Source: CAVTRI01 sp963737075 (lineage in GTDB: Bacteria; Actinomycetota; Acidimicrobiia; Acidimicrobiales; Palsa-688). From it: 64,000 nucleotides of DNA. Below, piece by piece: positions 50,468 to 59,663 of the stretch. The DNA lies in contig CAVTRI010000001.1 of the NCBI GenBank assembly GCA_963737075.1, positions 620,001-684,000 on the forward strand, read 5' to 3'. The position numbers and the translations under genes are program-made. Positions within the stretch are counted from its first letter, which is position 1; each line of letters begins with the position of its first letter. Below the pieces are notes generated by a model that ran no database searches, was not told the origin of the DNA, and was given only the letters and a program-made list of their open reading frames with translations.

Positions 50468-52027
50468 ATGGACGAGCTCGTCTATCACCGCTATCTGGTG
50501 CCGGCGGTCGCGCGTCTGGCGGGTAAGGCGGCCACGGCGGACGGGGACCGGGTGACAACCTACGGCGACCACCTGGACCGGGTGTGCCGCCTCGCCAACG
50601 GCTTACACCGGGAGCTGGGCGTCGCCCCGGGCGACCGGTTCGCAGTGATGGCGCTCAACGGCCGTGCCTATCTGGAGTTGTACCACGCAAGCTTCTTATC
50701 CGGGCAAGTCATCAACCCGCTCAATCTCAGGCTGGCACCCAAAGAGCTGGAGTTCATCCTGCAGGACTCGGGGAGCCGGGTGTGCTTCGCCGACGCCCTC
50801 TTCGCGCCCCTCATCAACTCCGTTCGCGCCGATGCCGGCCTGGACAAGGTGGTGCTGATCGGCGACGCCGGGGAGGATGCCGCCGTCGACGGCACCTACG
50901 AGGGCTTGGTAGCCGCGGGAAGCTCCGAGGTCCCCGCCGAGCCGGCCGAGGAGTCCCCTGCCATCCTGATGTACACCGGGGGGACGACCGGTCTGCCCAA
51001 GGGGGTCGTGATTGACAACCGGGCATTGATGCTGAACCTGTACAAGACGGCGGTCGGCTGGGGGCTCGACGAGACGATCGTCTACCTGCACCAGACGCCG
51101 ATGTTCCATGCGGCGTCGCTCGGAGCCGTCGTCGGCGTGCCGGCGTGCGGGGGGTTGTCCACCTTCGTGCCGTCGTTCGATCCGGGCCGGGTGCTGGACG
51201 TGATCCAGCGTCGAGCGGTGACCATGACCGTCATGGTGCCGACCATGGTGCAGATGCTGCTCGACCATCCTTCCTTCCGGCCCGAGTTGCTGGCGTCGCT
51301 GCGCACCCTCACTTACGGGGCCTCGCCGATGCCGACGGCGCTGGTCGAGCGGCTGATGGCCACGTTGCCGGACTTGGAGCTCTACCAGGGGTACGGGATG
51401 ACGGAGAACTGCGGGCTGCTCACCTGCCTCGGGCCCGGCGAGCACCGGGTGGGAGGTGAGTTGCTTCGGTCCGCGGGTCGGCCGCTCCCCGGGTCGGTGA
51501 TCTCCATCCAGGACAGCGAGGGCAACCTGCTGCCCACTGGCCAGACCGGCGAGGTGTGCGCCCGCGCCGGCAATTACATGCGTGAGTACTGGCGGCGACC
51601 GGAGGAGACCGCGGACGCCTTTCGGGGCGGCTGGTACCACACCGGCGACGCCGGGTACGTCGACCCTGCCGGCTACCTCTACCTGGTCGACCGCGTCAAA
51701 GACATGATCGTCACCGGGGGTGAGAACGTCTACTCCGCCGAGGTCGAAAACGCCATCTCCAGCCACCCGGCGGTGGCACAGGTGGCTGTTATCGGGGTCC
51801 CCTCAGACCAGTGGGGCGAGGCGGTGCTGGCCATCGTCGTCCCGCGCCCGGGCGAGGCCATCAGCGAGGACGGCATCAAAGCGTGGGCCCGGGAGCGCAT
51901 CGCCGGCTACAAGGTGCCCAAGGCCGTCGAGTTTCGTGACGAACCCCTTCCGCTCTCAGGAGCCATGAAGGTCCTCAAGCGTGATTTGCGCGCCCAGTTC
52001 TGGGTTGGCAAAGACCGGGCGGTGTAG
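50468..52027 (+). CDS. Acyl-CoA synthetase (FadD)
   Basis: 519 residues from the ATG at 50468, preceded by AAGGGGGG. Motifs: MYTGGTTGLPKGVVIDN, YGMTENCGLL, HTGDAGYVD, DRVKDMIVTGGENVYSAEVENA and the C-terminal catalytic region (PLSGAMKVLKRDL, where the usual G-K reads A-M-K). It activates a fatty or related acid. Divergent from WS/DGAT 2 and followed by an MFS carrier 84 bp downstream, so uptake, activation and storage genes are together. Confidence 0.9.
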   Translation: MDELVYHRYLVPAVARLAGKAATADGDRVTTYGDHLDRVCRLANGLHRELGVAPGDRFAVMALNGRAYLELYHASFLSGQVINPLNLRLAPKELEFILQDSGSRVCFADALFAPLINSVRADAGLDKVVLIGDAGEDAAVDGTYEGLVAAGSSEVPAEPAEESPAILMYTGGTTGLPKGVVIDNRALMLNLYKTAVGWGLDETIVYLHQTPMFHAASLGAVVGVPACGGLSTFVPSFDPGRVLDVIQRRAVTMTVMVPTMVQMLLDHPSFRPELLASLRTLTYGASPMPTALVERLMATLPDLELYQGYGMTENCGLLTCLGPGEHRVGGELLRSAGRPLPGSVISIQDSEGNLLPTGQTGEVCARAGNYMREYWRRPEETADAFRGGWYHTGDAGYVDPAGYLYLVDRVKDMIVTGGENVYSAEVENAISSHPAVAQVAVIGVPSDQWGEAVLAIVVPRPGEAISEDGIKAWARERIAGYKVPKAVEFRDEPLPLSGAMKVLKRDLRAQFWVGKDRAV

Positions 52028-52111
52028 GCGACTGCCCACGGACAGTCCCGGCGGGGCTACCGTAGGCACAAATGCAGACTTGAGGGCCGTCCTACTGCGA
52101 GGGGGGACCAC

Positions 52112-53887
52112 GTGACCACCACGACACCTGCCGCACGGCACGCGGGCATCTCGGGGCTTTGGGATCGGCAGCTCGACCACTACCCCGACACGCCGCCCCG
52201 GGTGGCCTACCTGGGCATCACCGTGCTGGCCACCATCATGCTCTACTACGAGCTGTACGTGGTCGGCTCGGTGTCGACCCTCATCCTGGCCGACCTGCAC
52301 ATGAGCTTCAGCTTCTTCGTTGTGGCCACCGCGTTCGGCAATCTGGTCGGGGCGTTCGGCTCGCTCTTCGCCGGGCTGACCGACCGCCTCGGTCGGACCA
52401 ACCTCGTGGTGACCGGCCTGCTTATCACCGGGATCCTTACCGTGGCCGTCATCCCGGCGTCGAGCAACAGGTGGGAGTTCTTCATCTTCGTGTGGTTGGT
52501 CGCGTTGGTCGAGGGCATCTGCCTGGTGGCCACCCCGGCGCTCATTCGTGACTTCTCCCCGCAGACCGGGCGAGCGACGGCCATGGGCTTCTGGACATCG
52601 GGACCTGTGCTCGGGTCGCTCATCGTGTCGGTCGTGGCGTCGCACACCGTGTCCCCTCACGCCACCCCGTCGGAGTGGACCCACCAGTTCCACATCTGCG
52701 GGGTCGCCGGGATCATCGTGGCGATCATCGCCCTGATAGGCCTCAAGGAGCTCTCCCCGGGCTTGCGAGACCAGTTGATGGTGAGCATGCAGGATCGGGC
52801 CCTGATCGAGGCCAAGGCAAAAGGACTCGACATCGAAGCGGCGCTGAAACACCCCTGGCGTCAGCTGCTCAAGCCGGACGTGGTCGTATCCGCGCTGGGG
52901 ATCTCCGTCTTTTTGGCCGTGTACTACACGGCTGTCGGGTTCGCCGTCATCTACTTCACAACGGTGTTCGGCTTTTCCGTCCAGCAGGCCAACGGGCTGG
53001 GGAACTGGAACTGGGGGTTCAACGCCATCGCTGTGATCGTGTTCGGATTCGTATCTGACGCATTCAGGGTGCGAAAACCGTTCATGGTCATCGGTGGTGT
53101 GTTCGCCGCGATCATGCTCGTGATCTATCTCGAACAGGCAGGGAAGCCCACCGGCTACTACCACCTGGCGATTCTTCTGGCGGTCCTGGCGTTCATGACG
53201 GGCGTCGCTTACGTGCCCTGGATGGCGGGATTCACCGAAACCGTCGAGTCCCGCAACCCGGCATTGACGGCCACCGGGCTGGCAATCTGGGGATGGATCA
53301 TCCGGGTGGTGGTGTTCATCTTGTTCCTGATCATCCCTCATGTGATCGACACGGTGAACCCGCTGGTGAATTACGGGACGGGCGTGAAGACTGCGGCCGC
53401 CCAGTACGCCACCCAGATCGCCGACGCGCAGCGCCTGGCACCCGAGCTCGCCGTCATTCAGGCCCACCCGACGCTGTTTGCTCAGCTGTCGTCCCACCCG
53501 ACCCCGGCGCTCATCGCCCAGGCGGAGCAGGTCGCCGGGCCCAGGGTGTTCGCGTCGATCGTGGCCAACCAGAAGGCCATCCAGGGCGTCATTGCCGCAG
53601 CCAGCGCCCCGGGAAACGAGGCCCTGTATGGCAAGAACGCGCAGGGTCAACCGCAGAACGGCTTCAACTACGTAGTTGCCCACGGCACTGCCGTGGAGAA
53701 CGCCGCCAAGCACACCGCTAGCCAGTGGAAGACGTGGTACTGGATTTGTTTCGGGTGCATGATCTTCTTCCTGCTCACTATCCCGCTCATGAAGGGTCGC
53801 TGGCGCCCCAAGGCGGCCAAGGCCGATGAGGAGGCCCACGAGGCCATGATCCAGGAGGAGATGACGAGGCTTCACCTCGCCGAGTGA
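52112..53887 (+). CDS. MFS transporter with a large extracytoplasmic loop before the last helix
   Basis: 591 residues from a GTG at 52112 with GAGGGGGG upstream. Major-facilitator signatures: the N-terminal half contains ADLHMSFSFFVVATAFGNLVGAF and the loop 2-3 motif GLTDRLGRTNLV; the sixth segment is followed by a long cytoplasmic loop. The second half has IYFTTVFGF, then VFGFVSDAFRVRKPFMVIGG (motif repeated). Between the penultimate and last helices lies a soluble, Ala/Gln/His-rich region of about 130 residues (roughly 420-550; TGVKTAAAQYATQIADAQRLAPEL), long for this family. Substrate unknown; relatives include sugar/organic-acid permeases. Confidence 0.85.
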   Translation: MTTTTPAARHAGISGLWDRQLDHYPDTPPRVAYLGITVLATIMLYYELYVVGSVSTLILADLHMSFSFFVVATAFGNLVGAFGSLFAGLTDRLGRTNLVVTGLLITGILTVAVIPASSNRWEFFIFVWLVALVEGICLVATPALIRDFSPQTGRATAMGFWTSGPVLGSLIVSVVASHTVSPHATPSEWTHQFHICGVAGIIVAIIALIGLKELSPGLRDQLMVSMQDRALIEAKAKGLDIEAALKHPWRQLLKPDVVVSALGISVFLAVYYTAVGFAVIYFTTVFGFSVQQANGLGNWNWGFNAIAVIVFGFVSDAFRVRKPFMVIGGVFAAIMLVIYLEQAGKPTGYYHLAILLAVLAFMTGVAYVPWMAGFTETVESRNPALTATGLAIWGWIIRVVVFILFLIIPHVIDTVNPLVNYGTGVKTAAAQYATQIADAQRLAPELAVIQAHPTLFAQLSSHPTPALIAQAEQVAGPRVFASIVANQKAIQGVIAAASAPGNEALYGKNAQGQPQNGFNYVVAHGTAVENAAKHTASQWKTWYWICFGCMIFFLLTIPLMKGRWRPKAAKADEEAHEAMIQEEMTRLHLAE

Positions 53888-53977
53888 CGGTTGGGCGACG
53901 GCTGGCCGTTGGCCGTTCGGCCATTCTCGCAAGCAACCGGTTTACCCGCGCCTCCAGAGGGCGGAGGATGGCTATCC

Positions 53978-54670
53978 ATGGACAACGGGAACACCATCAG
54001 GCGCCATATCCAGGAAACCGTCGTCGACGGTCGACGTCTGGGTCGTCACGTCGTGCACGACCCCCGCTCACGGGATTTCCCGGCGGCGCGGGCAACGAAG
54101 ATCGTCAGCGTTACCCACGCGGCCAAAGGGCTGCCGCTCAACCAGGGCAACATCGGATCCTGCACGGCAAACGCCTTGTGCGGCGCCCTCGACTCCAGTC
54201 CGGACAATGCCAGCGGTAAGAGCTTCACCGAAGACCAGGCCGTCTCGTTGTACGAGCTGGAGACCAAGCTGGAAGGCGAGCCGTATCCGCCGAACGATCC
54301 CGGTGGCTCAGGCCTCATGGTCTGCAAGGCTGCCAAGCAGCTCGGCTGGATCAGCTCCTACTCGCACGCCTTCGGGATCCAACATGCGCTCGAGGCACTG
54401 GTCTTGCGGCCGGTCATCACTGGCGTGAGCTGGTACACCAGCTTCGACACGCCGGACCCGGCGACCGGGCTGGTCGAGCTCGCTCCCGGAGCGACGGTCC
54501 GCGGTGGGCACGAGATCGTCGCGGACGGGATCGATGCGAACAACCAGCTGGTGTGGTTCTGGAACAGCTGGGGAACGCAGTTCGGTCAGGGCGGCCGTTT
54601 CTGCATGAGCTTCGATACCTGGGAGCAGCTGCTCTCCGGCCAGGGAGACGTCACCGTCCCGGTCGTCTGA
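53978..54670 (+). CDS. Papain-like (C1) cysteine peptidase, cytosolic
   Basis: 230 residues from the ATG at 53978 (GGAGG 10 nt upstream). The C1 catalytic set is complete: oxyanion Q56 and nucleophile C62 in NQGNIGSCTANA, H178 in GGHEIVADG and N196 in FWNSWGTQFGQGGRF. The N-terminal IRRHIQETVVDGRRLGRHVVHDPRSRDFP is a short pro-region of the type seen in bacterial C1A-like proteins. No signal peptide, so intracellular or exported another way. It precedes the GMC cluster on the same strand (60 bp to the next gene). Target unknown. Confidence 0.87.
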   Translation: MDNGNTIRRHIQETVVDGRRLGRHVVHDPRSRDFPAARATKIVSVTHAAKGLPLNQGNIGSCTANALCGALDSSPDNASGKSFTEDQAVSLYELETKLEGEPYPPNDPGGSGLMVCKAAKQLGWISSYSHAFGIQHALEALVLRPVITGVSWYTSFDTPDPATGLVELAPGATVRGGHEIVADGIDANNQLVWFWNSWGTQFGQGGRFCMSFDTWEQLLSGQGDVTVPVV

Positions 54671-54730
54671 TCCGCTGGTCGTAAGTCCCTTCTGAAGCCC
54701 CCGATCCGGGGCCAGCCGGCAGGCACGGGC

Positions 54731-55405
54731 GTGACCTACAAACTTCGCCTCACCGAGAGGATGACCGGTGCGTTCGCGTTCGGCCAATCCGCGTACGTTC
54801 GCGGGTTCCTCGATGGGCTGCGCGCCGGGTCGGGTGGCCATGGTCAAGCGGCGACATCAGGCGGCGGCGTGATGTTCCGCCTCACGATCCGCGTCGCCGA
54901 CGTCGACGCCTTCGTGGCTGACCCGACCCACGCCGCGACCGCCGACGGCTATGTGCGGTCCGATCCGCTCGGCGGACACTTGCCCGTCGAAGCGGGGGCG
55001 TTCAACTTGTTCGTCGACGAGGGGCCCCGGACGCGTCACATGCTGTACCGGCTGTACTTCTCGGACGCGTCCGGGCGGCCGCTCACCTTGGCTGGCTTCA
55101 AGGACATAAAGCCAGGGCCGCTTACGAAGGTGTGGCCGGACACATCCACCCTCTACACGCGGGTCCTGACCGGCCATGTGCCGGTGAGCGACGGCGGCCA
55201 GTCCGTGACCGAAGGCGTCGTGGGCAGCGGGCTCATGAGGATCCGTCCGGCCGACTTCGCCCGCCAACTGACCACATTCAGGGCCAGCGGCCCGTCGCTT
55301 GGAGGCGAGCTTCGCGCCCTTGGCGCGTTCGGGCGGCTCTTCCTCGCCGAGCTGTGGGAGGTCTTCGACCCCGTCCTCGGCCTTCGTTCGCGGTTCTCTC
55401 AATGA
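54731..55405 (+). CDS. Cholesterol-oxidase-associated domain protein (unfused)
   Basis: 224 residues from a GTG at 54731. I recognise the pattern LRLTERMTGAF, then FRLTIRVADVDAFVADPTHAA, LPVEAGAFNLFVDEG, LYRLYFSDASGRPLTLAGFK, VWPDTSTLYTRVL and RIRPADFARQLTTFR. To my recollection this segment occurs as an internal domain of very large GMC oxidoreductases, between the FAD part and a C-terminal alpha/beta hydrolase. Here it stands alone. Its stop overlaps the start of a phosphoesterase by 4 nt (ATGA). Probably a beta-rich ligand-binding module; no catalytic residues recognised. Confidence 0.7.
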   Translation: MTYKLRLTERMTGAFAFGQSAYVRGFLDGLRAGSGGHGQAATSGGGVMFRLTIRVADVDAFVADPTHAATADGYVRSDPLGGHLPVEAGAFNLFVDEGPRTRHMLYRLYFSDASGRPLTLAGFKDIKPGPLTKVWPDTSTLYTRVLTGHVPVSDGGQSVTEGVVGSGLMRIRPADFARQLTTFRASGPSLGGELRALGAFGRLFLAELWEVFDPVLGLRSRFSQ

Positions 55406-56892
55406 CCGCCGAGGTCCGCTATGTCGTGTTGTCCGATCTCCATTTCGGCGCCACCAACAGCCTGCTCACCAGCGTGCGGCCCGACGCCTCGGTGGCCAGT
55501 GGATTCCGGGCGGAGCCCGACGAGCCCACCGCGCTGCTAGAGGCTTTCCTCGCGGGGCTGGCGTCGTTGTGGGCCGGGCAGGATGCTCCGCCGACCCTCG
55601 TCCTCGCGGGCGACGTCCTCGATCTCGCGCTGTCGCCGGACGAGGTGGCGGCAACCGCGTTTGGCGGGTTCGTGGACCACGCGTTCGGCGCCCCCACCCC
55701 GTTGTTCCGTCCGTGCGTGTACTACGTGCCCGGCAACCATGACCACCACCTCTGGGAGGGGACGAGAGAGATCAGCTACGCCAGCGCCCTGTGGAAGCTG
55801 CCGCCCGACCAGCCGCTGCCGCCGCCCCGTCACACCACGACCCTTTGTGCCGCGGACATCCCGGCGTCGGAAGGGGATCTCCTGTCCATTCTCATCCGCC
55901 GCCGGTTGGGTTGTGCCCGGGTCGAACTGCGGGCCGCCTACCCGAACCTCGCGCTGACGACCGAGACCCGCTCGCATACGCAAATTGTCAGCCACGGTCA
56001 CTTTATCGAGCCGATCTACACGCTCATGTCTCGGCTTCGCTACATGCTGTTTCCCGATCAAGGCCCCGAGCGGCTTGCCGACGTCGAGACGGTCGAGGCC
56101 GAGAACTTCGCATGGATCGACTTCTTCTGGTCGACGCTGGGCCGCTCGGGTGACGTGGGGCTTGACGTCGCCCGCATTTACGCCGACCTGCAGAGCACCG
56201 CCAACCTCGATCAGCTGGCGGGCAATCTCGTCGCCGCGTTCGTGGCCAGGCCCGGCCAACCGCGCTGGCTGCGCGGGCTGGAGTCGCTGGTGCTCACGCG
56301 GCTCCTGCGCCGGGAAGTCAACCGCGTCGCGCGCGCCGAGCGGGCCAGCCCCGACGTCGCGTTGACCGAGGCGGGGTGGCGCGGGTTGCGCCGCTATCTG
56401 GAGGAGCCGGTTGCCACCCAGCTCCGGGACGAGCTTGGGGGAATCCCGGAGGTGACCGGCTTCGTGTTCGGGCATACCCACAAGCCGTTTGCCGCCCACA
56501 CTCGGCTGACGGGCTACGACCATCCGGTACACGTCGCGAACACCGGCGGGTGGGTCGTCGACACCGCGACCCCGGCCGTTTGCCAGGGAGGTGCCGCGGT
56601 GCTCCTCGACGACGACCTCAACGCCGCCCTGCTCCAGCTGTATCGGCAGCGCCCAGGCGGCGTCGAGCCCGTGCGGGTCGTTCCTCCGGCGTTTGGTCCC
56701 ACCGAGCCCAACCCACTTGCCGCCACCCTCTGCGAGCGCATCGACCCCGAGGCGGCCGCCTGGAAGGCGATCACCAACGCCGCCCAGCTGCTGGTGGCCG
56801 AACGCTGGCAGTTGCAAGCAAATCTCAGTCGGACAGTCGCACGCGACCGGCGAACACAGGCCGCGACGGTCGCCGATTTCCCGAAAGGCTGA
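55402..56892 (+). CDS. Large metallophosphoesterase of the GMC cluster
   Basis: 496 residues from the ATG at 55402, overlapping the previous stop by 4 nt. Calcineurin-type metal motifs: LSDLHFGA, LAGDVLDL, PGNHDHHLW, SHGHFIEP and FGHTHKPF. A helical insertion (about 205-340, with LMSRLRYMLFPDQGPERL and two LLRRE-like helices) separates the fourth and fifth blocks and makes it twice as long as simple phosphoesterases. The C-terminal 100 residues are an alpha-helical extension. No signal peptide. It may cleave a phosphodiester or phospho-lipid made or used by neighbouring enzymes; substrate unknown. Confidence 0.83.
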   Translation: MTAEVRYVVLSDLHFGATNSLLTSVRPDASVASGFRAEPDEPTALLEAFLAGLASLWAGQDAPPTLVLAGDVLDLALSPDEVAATAFGGFVDHAFGAPTPLFRPCVYYVPGNHDHHLWEGTREISYASALWKLPPDQPLPPPRHTTTLCAADIPASEGDLLSILIRRRLGCARVELRAAYPNLALTTETRSHTQIVSHGHFIEPIYTLMSRLRYMLFPDQGPERLADVETVEAENFAWIDFFWSTLGRSGDVGLDVARIYADLQSTANLDQLAGNLVAAFVARPGQPRWLRGLESLVLTRLLRREVNRVARAERASPDVALTEAGWRGLRRYLEEPVATQLRDELGGIPEVTGFVFGHTHKPFAAHTRLTGYDHPVHVANTGGWVVDTATPAVCQGGAAVLLDDDLNAALLQLYRQRPGGVEPVRVVPPAFGPTEPNPLAATLCERIDPEAAAWKAITNAAQLLVAERWQLQANLSRTVARDRRTQAATVADFPKG

Positions 56893-56896
56893 ACAT

Positions 56897-57952
56897 ATGA
56901 CTTCCGGCTTCCGTGATCATGTTGAGCGGGTCGTCCCGTTCGCCACTGAGGACGGCTTCCGGCTCAACGTCATCAACGTGCGGGGCGCACGCGAACCCCG
57001 ACGGGGACCGGTCCTCCTCGTTCATGGAGCCGGCGTGCGCGCGAACATCTTCCGTGCCCCGGTGCAGCCGACGATCGTCGACGTGCTTATTGACCGGGGG
57101 TACGACGTGTGGCTCGAAAACTGGCGAGCCAGCATCGATTTCGAACCCAACAGCTGGACGCTCGACCAGGCTGCACGCTACGACCACCCGGCCGCGGTCC
57201 GCACCGTTGTGGAGGAGACCGGGCACGACAAGATCATGGCGATCATCCACTGCCAGGGTTCGACGTCCTTTGCAATGTCGGCGTGCGCCGGGCTGGTGCC
57301 CGAGGTGGACACCATTGTCAGCAACGCGGTGTCCCTCCACACCGTTGTGCCGACGTGGTCCAAGGTGAAGCTGCGCTACGCGCTCCCTGTCGTAGGGCGG
57401 TTCCTAGCGTTCCTCAATCCCGGCTGGGGGGACGACCCTCCCGATACCGTCGACCGCCTGCTCACCCTGCTGGTGCGACTCGTGCACCACGAGTGCCACA
57501 ACACCGTCTGCAAGCTCGTCAGCTTCACCTACGGCAGCGGGTTTCCGGCGCTGTGGCGCCACCAAAACCTCAATGACGCCACGCACGAGGAATTCATTCC
57601 CCGCGAGTTCGGCCATGTGCCCTTGACGTTCTTCCAGCAAATGGCAGTCTGCGTGCGTCATGGGCACTTGGTGTCTGTCCAGCCCTTCGATGGGTTGCCT
57701 CAGGACTATCTGTCGCAGGAGCCGCAGACCGACGCTCGATTCGCCTTCTTCGCCGGCGAGCGCAACCGGTGCTTCCTGCCCCAGAGCCAGCGCCAGACCC
57801 ACGAGTGGCTCTCTCGCTTCCGGCCTGAATACCACTCGATCCACGTCATCCCGTCGTTCAGCCACCTCGATATGTTTCTCGGCGCGTCGGCGGCCAAGGA
57901 TGTGTTCCCCCTCATGGTCGACGAGCTGGAGAGGAAAACTAGGGGATCGTGA
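56897..57952 (+). CDS. Alpha/beta hydrolase of the GMC cluster (Cys nucleophile elbow)
   Basis: 351 residues from the ATG at 56897, 4 bp after the phosphoesterase. FATEDGFRLNVINVRG and VLLVHGAGVRANIFR give the oxyanion hole. The nucleophile elbow reads I-H-C-Q-G-S, so a Cys occupies the place of the usual Ser. The region RYDHPAAVRTVVEETGHDKIMAIIHCQG and a C-terminal FSHLDMFLG (catalytic His) are typical of the hydrolase domain found in large cholesterol-oxidase-like fusion proteins. The GTG of the GMC oxidoreductase overlaps its stop by 4 nt. It likely hydrolyses an ester or thioester produced by, or supplied to, the oxidoreductase. Confidence 0.82.
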   Translation: MTSGFRDHVERVVPFATEDGFRLNVINVRGAREPRRGPVLLVHGAGVRANIFRAPVQPTIVDVLIDRGYDVWLENWRASIDFEPNSWTLDQAARYDHPAAVRTVVEETGHDKIMAIIHCQGSTSFAMSACAGLVPEVDTIVSNAVSLHTVVPTWSKVKLRYALPVVGRFLAFLNPGWGDDPPDTVDRLLTLLVRLVHHECHNTVCKLVSFTYGSGFPALWRHQNLNDATHEEFIPREFGHVPLTFFQQMAVCVRHGHLVSVQPFDGLPQDYLSQEPQTDARFAFFAGERNRCFLPQSQRQTHEWLSRFRPEYHSIHVIPSFSHLDMFLGASAAKDVFPLMVDELERKTRGS

Positions 57953-59652
57953 GCGACGAGCATTTCGACGTCGTCGTCGTCGGCTCCGGCTTTGGCGGCT
58001 CGGTCGTCGCGTATCGCCTCGCGTCCGGCGGCCTCTCTGTCTGCGTGCTGGAGCGTGGCCGGCCGTATCCGCCCGGCAGCTTTCCCCGCGACCCGGCGCG
58101 GCTCGCCCGCAACCTTTGGGATCCTTCCGGCGGCCTCTACGGGATGTTCGACGTGTGGTCGTTCAGCGGGCTCGAAGCCCTCGTCTCGAGCGGTCTCGGC
58201 GGGGGATCGTTGATCTACGCGAACGTGCTCATCCGCAAGGACGAGCGGTGGTTCGTGAGGGAGGACCGTCGCCAACCCGGCTACGAGTACTGGCCGGTCA
58301 CCCGCCGGGATCTCGACCCACACTATGACGCGGTCGAGCACATGCTCGATGCCCAGGTCTACCCGTTCGACCGCCCGCCTTACAGCTCCACGGCGAAGAC
58401 CCACGCCATGCGGGACGCCGCCGCTGCGCTGGGTCTGGACTGGCAGCTGCCCAAGCTGGCCGTCACCTTCGCGAACAAGGGCCGGCCACCGGTCCCCGGA
58501 GAGTGCATCGAAGACGGACGCGACAATCTCCACCACGCCACGCGGAGCACGTGCCGCCTGTGCGGCGAGTGCGACATCGGCTGCAATTATGGCGCCAAGA
58601 ACACGCTCGATTACAACTATCTCTCGCGTGCGAAGGAGGCGGGTGCTGTCATCAGAACACTGGCCGACGTGCGGCGCGTCGACCCTGATCCCCGAGGCGG
58701 ATACCGCGTTACCTACATCGAGCACGACGTTTCCCGACAAGACGATCGTCGTACTCGCCGAATCGCGGCCGTGCACGCCGACCGCCTCGTTCTCGCCGCA
58801 GGGACGCTGAGTTCGCCGTACCTCTTGTTGCGCAACCGGTCTGCGTTCCCGGGGCTCAGCCCGGCTCTGGGCACGCACTTCTCGGGCAACGGCGACCTGC
58901 TCACGTTTATCCGGAACACCCGCGTCCGGCACGGCGACGAAATCGTCCCCCGGTCCCTCAATCCGAGTATCGGCCCGGTCATCACGAGTGCGATCCGGAT
59001 GGCCGATGCCGTCGACGGGACAGGCGCCCACGGCCGGGGCTTCTACGTCGAGGACGGTGGTAACCCGGCGTTTCTCGACTATCTGGAGGAGGTGTCCGGC
59101 GCCCCGTCGCTGGCTCTGCGGAGCGCCGTGTTCGTGTTGCGGCGATGCTGGGCGCACGCGACGGGTAACCCCCGGTCCCACTACTCGGAGCAGGTGAGCG
59201 CCGTGCTTGGCGGCGGTACTCGGTCGGCCACCACCCTGCCAGTGCTGGTCATGGGCAGAGATACGCCGGACGGGGTGATGTCCCTGCGTGACGGCGATCT
59301 CGAGCTGGACTGGAGCACGAGCAGTTCCAAGGCGTACTTCCAGCGGGTACAGACGACGCTGGGGCGAATCGCGCACGCCCTGGCCGGCCGCTATACCAAC
59401 ACTCCGCTGTGGATGTTCAAGCGGGTCATCACTGTCCACCCCGTCGGCGGGTGCCCGATGGGCCGGGACCCTGCCGAAGGCGTCATCGACAGCTACGGTG
59501 AGGTGTTCGGCTACCCGTCCCTCTACGTGGCGGACGGGTCAGTGATGCCGGGTCCCGTGGGGCCGAATCCCTCATTGACGATCGCCGCCTTCGCGGACCG
59601 CGCTGCCAGCCGGATCCTCGACCGGGCGGGAATCGGCGCCGGAAGCAGATAG
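57949..59652 (+). CDS. GMC oxidoreductase, cholesterol-oxidase-like, with CxxCxxCxxxC motif
   Basis: 567 residues from a GTG overlapping the previous stop (GTGA). FAD-binding GxGxxG at 12-17 (VGSGFGGS), then GLEALVSSGLGGGSLIYANVLI (GMC signature), and C-terminal ITVHPVGGCPMGRDPAEGV and VADGSVMPGPVGPNPSLTIAAFADRAA. Residues 202-212 read CRLCGECDIGC, a C-x2-C-x2-C-x3-C pattern like a ferredoxin cluster site, followed by NYGAKNTLDYNYL, seen in ChoD-type proteins. It oxidises an alcohol (sterol or hydroxy-lipid) with FAD. Last gene of the coupled cluster. Confidence 0.9.
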   Translation: MSDEHFDVVVVGSGFGGSVVAYRLASGGLSVCVLERGRPYPPGSFPRDPARLARNLWDPSGGLYGMFDVWSFSGLEALVSSGLGGGSLIYANVLIRKDERWFVREDRRQPGYEYWPVTRRDLDPHYDAVEHMLDAQVYPFDRPPYSSTAKTHAMRDAAAALGLDWQLPKLAVTFANKGRPPVPGECIEDGRDNLHHATRSTCRLCGECDIGCNYGAKNTLDYNYLSRAKEAGAVIRTLADVRRVDPDPRGGYRVTYIEHDVSRQDDRRTRRIAAVHADRLVLAAGTLSSPYLLLRNRSAFPGLSPALGTHFSGNGDLLTFIRNTRVRHGDEIVPRSLNPSIGPVITSAIRMADAVDGTGAHGRGFYVEDGGNPAFLDYLEEVSGAPSLALRSAVFVLRRCWAHATGNPRSHYSEQVSAVLGGGTRSATTLPVLVMGRDTPDGVMSLRDGDLELDWSTSSSKAYFQRVQTTLGRIAHALAGRYTNTPLWMFKRVITVHPVGGCPMGRDPAEGVIDSYGEVFGYPSLYVADGSVMPGPVGPNPSLTIAAFADRAASRILDRAGIGAGSR

Positions 59653-59663
59653 CCGAGCGCAGC

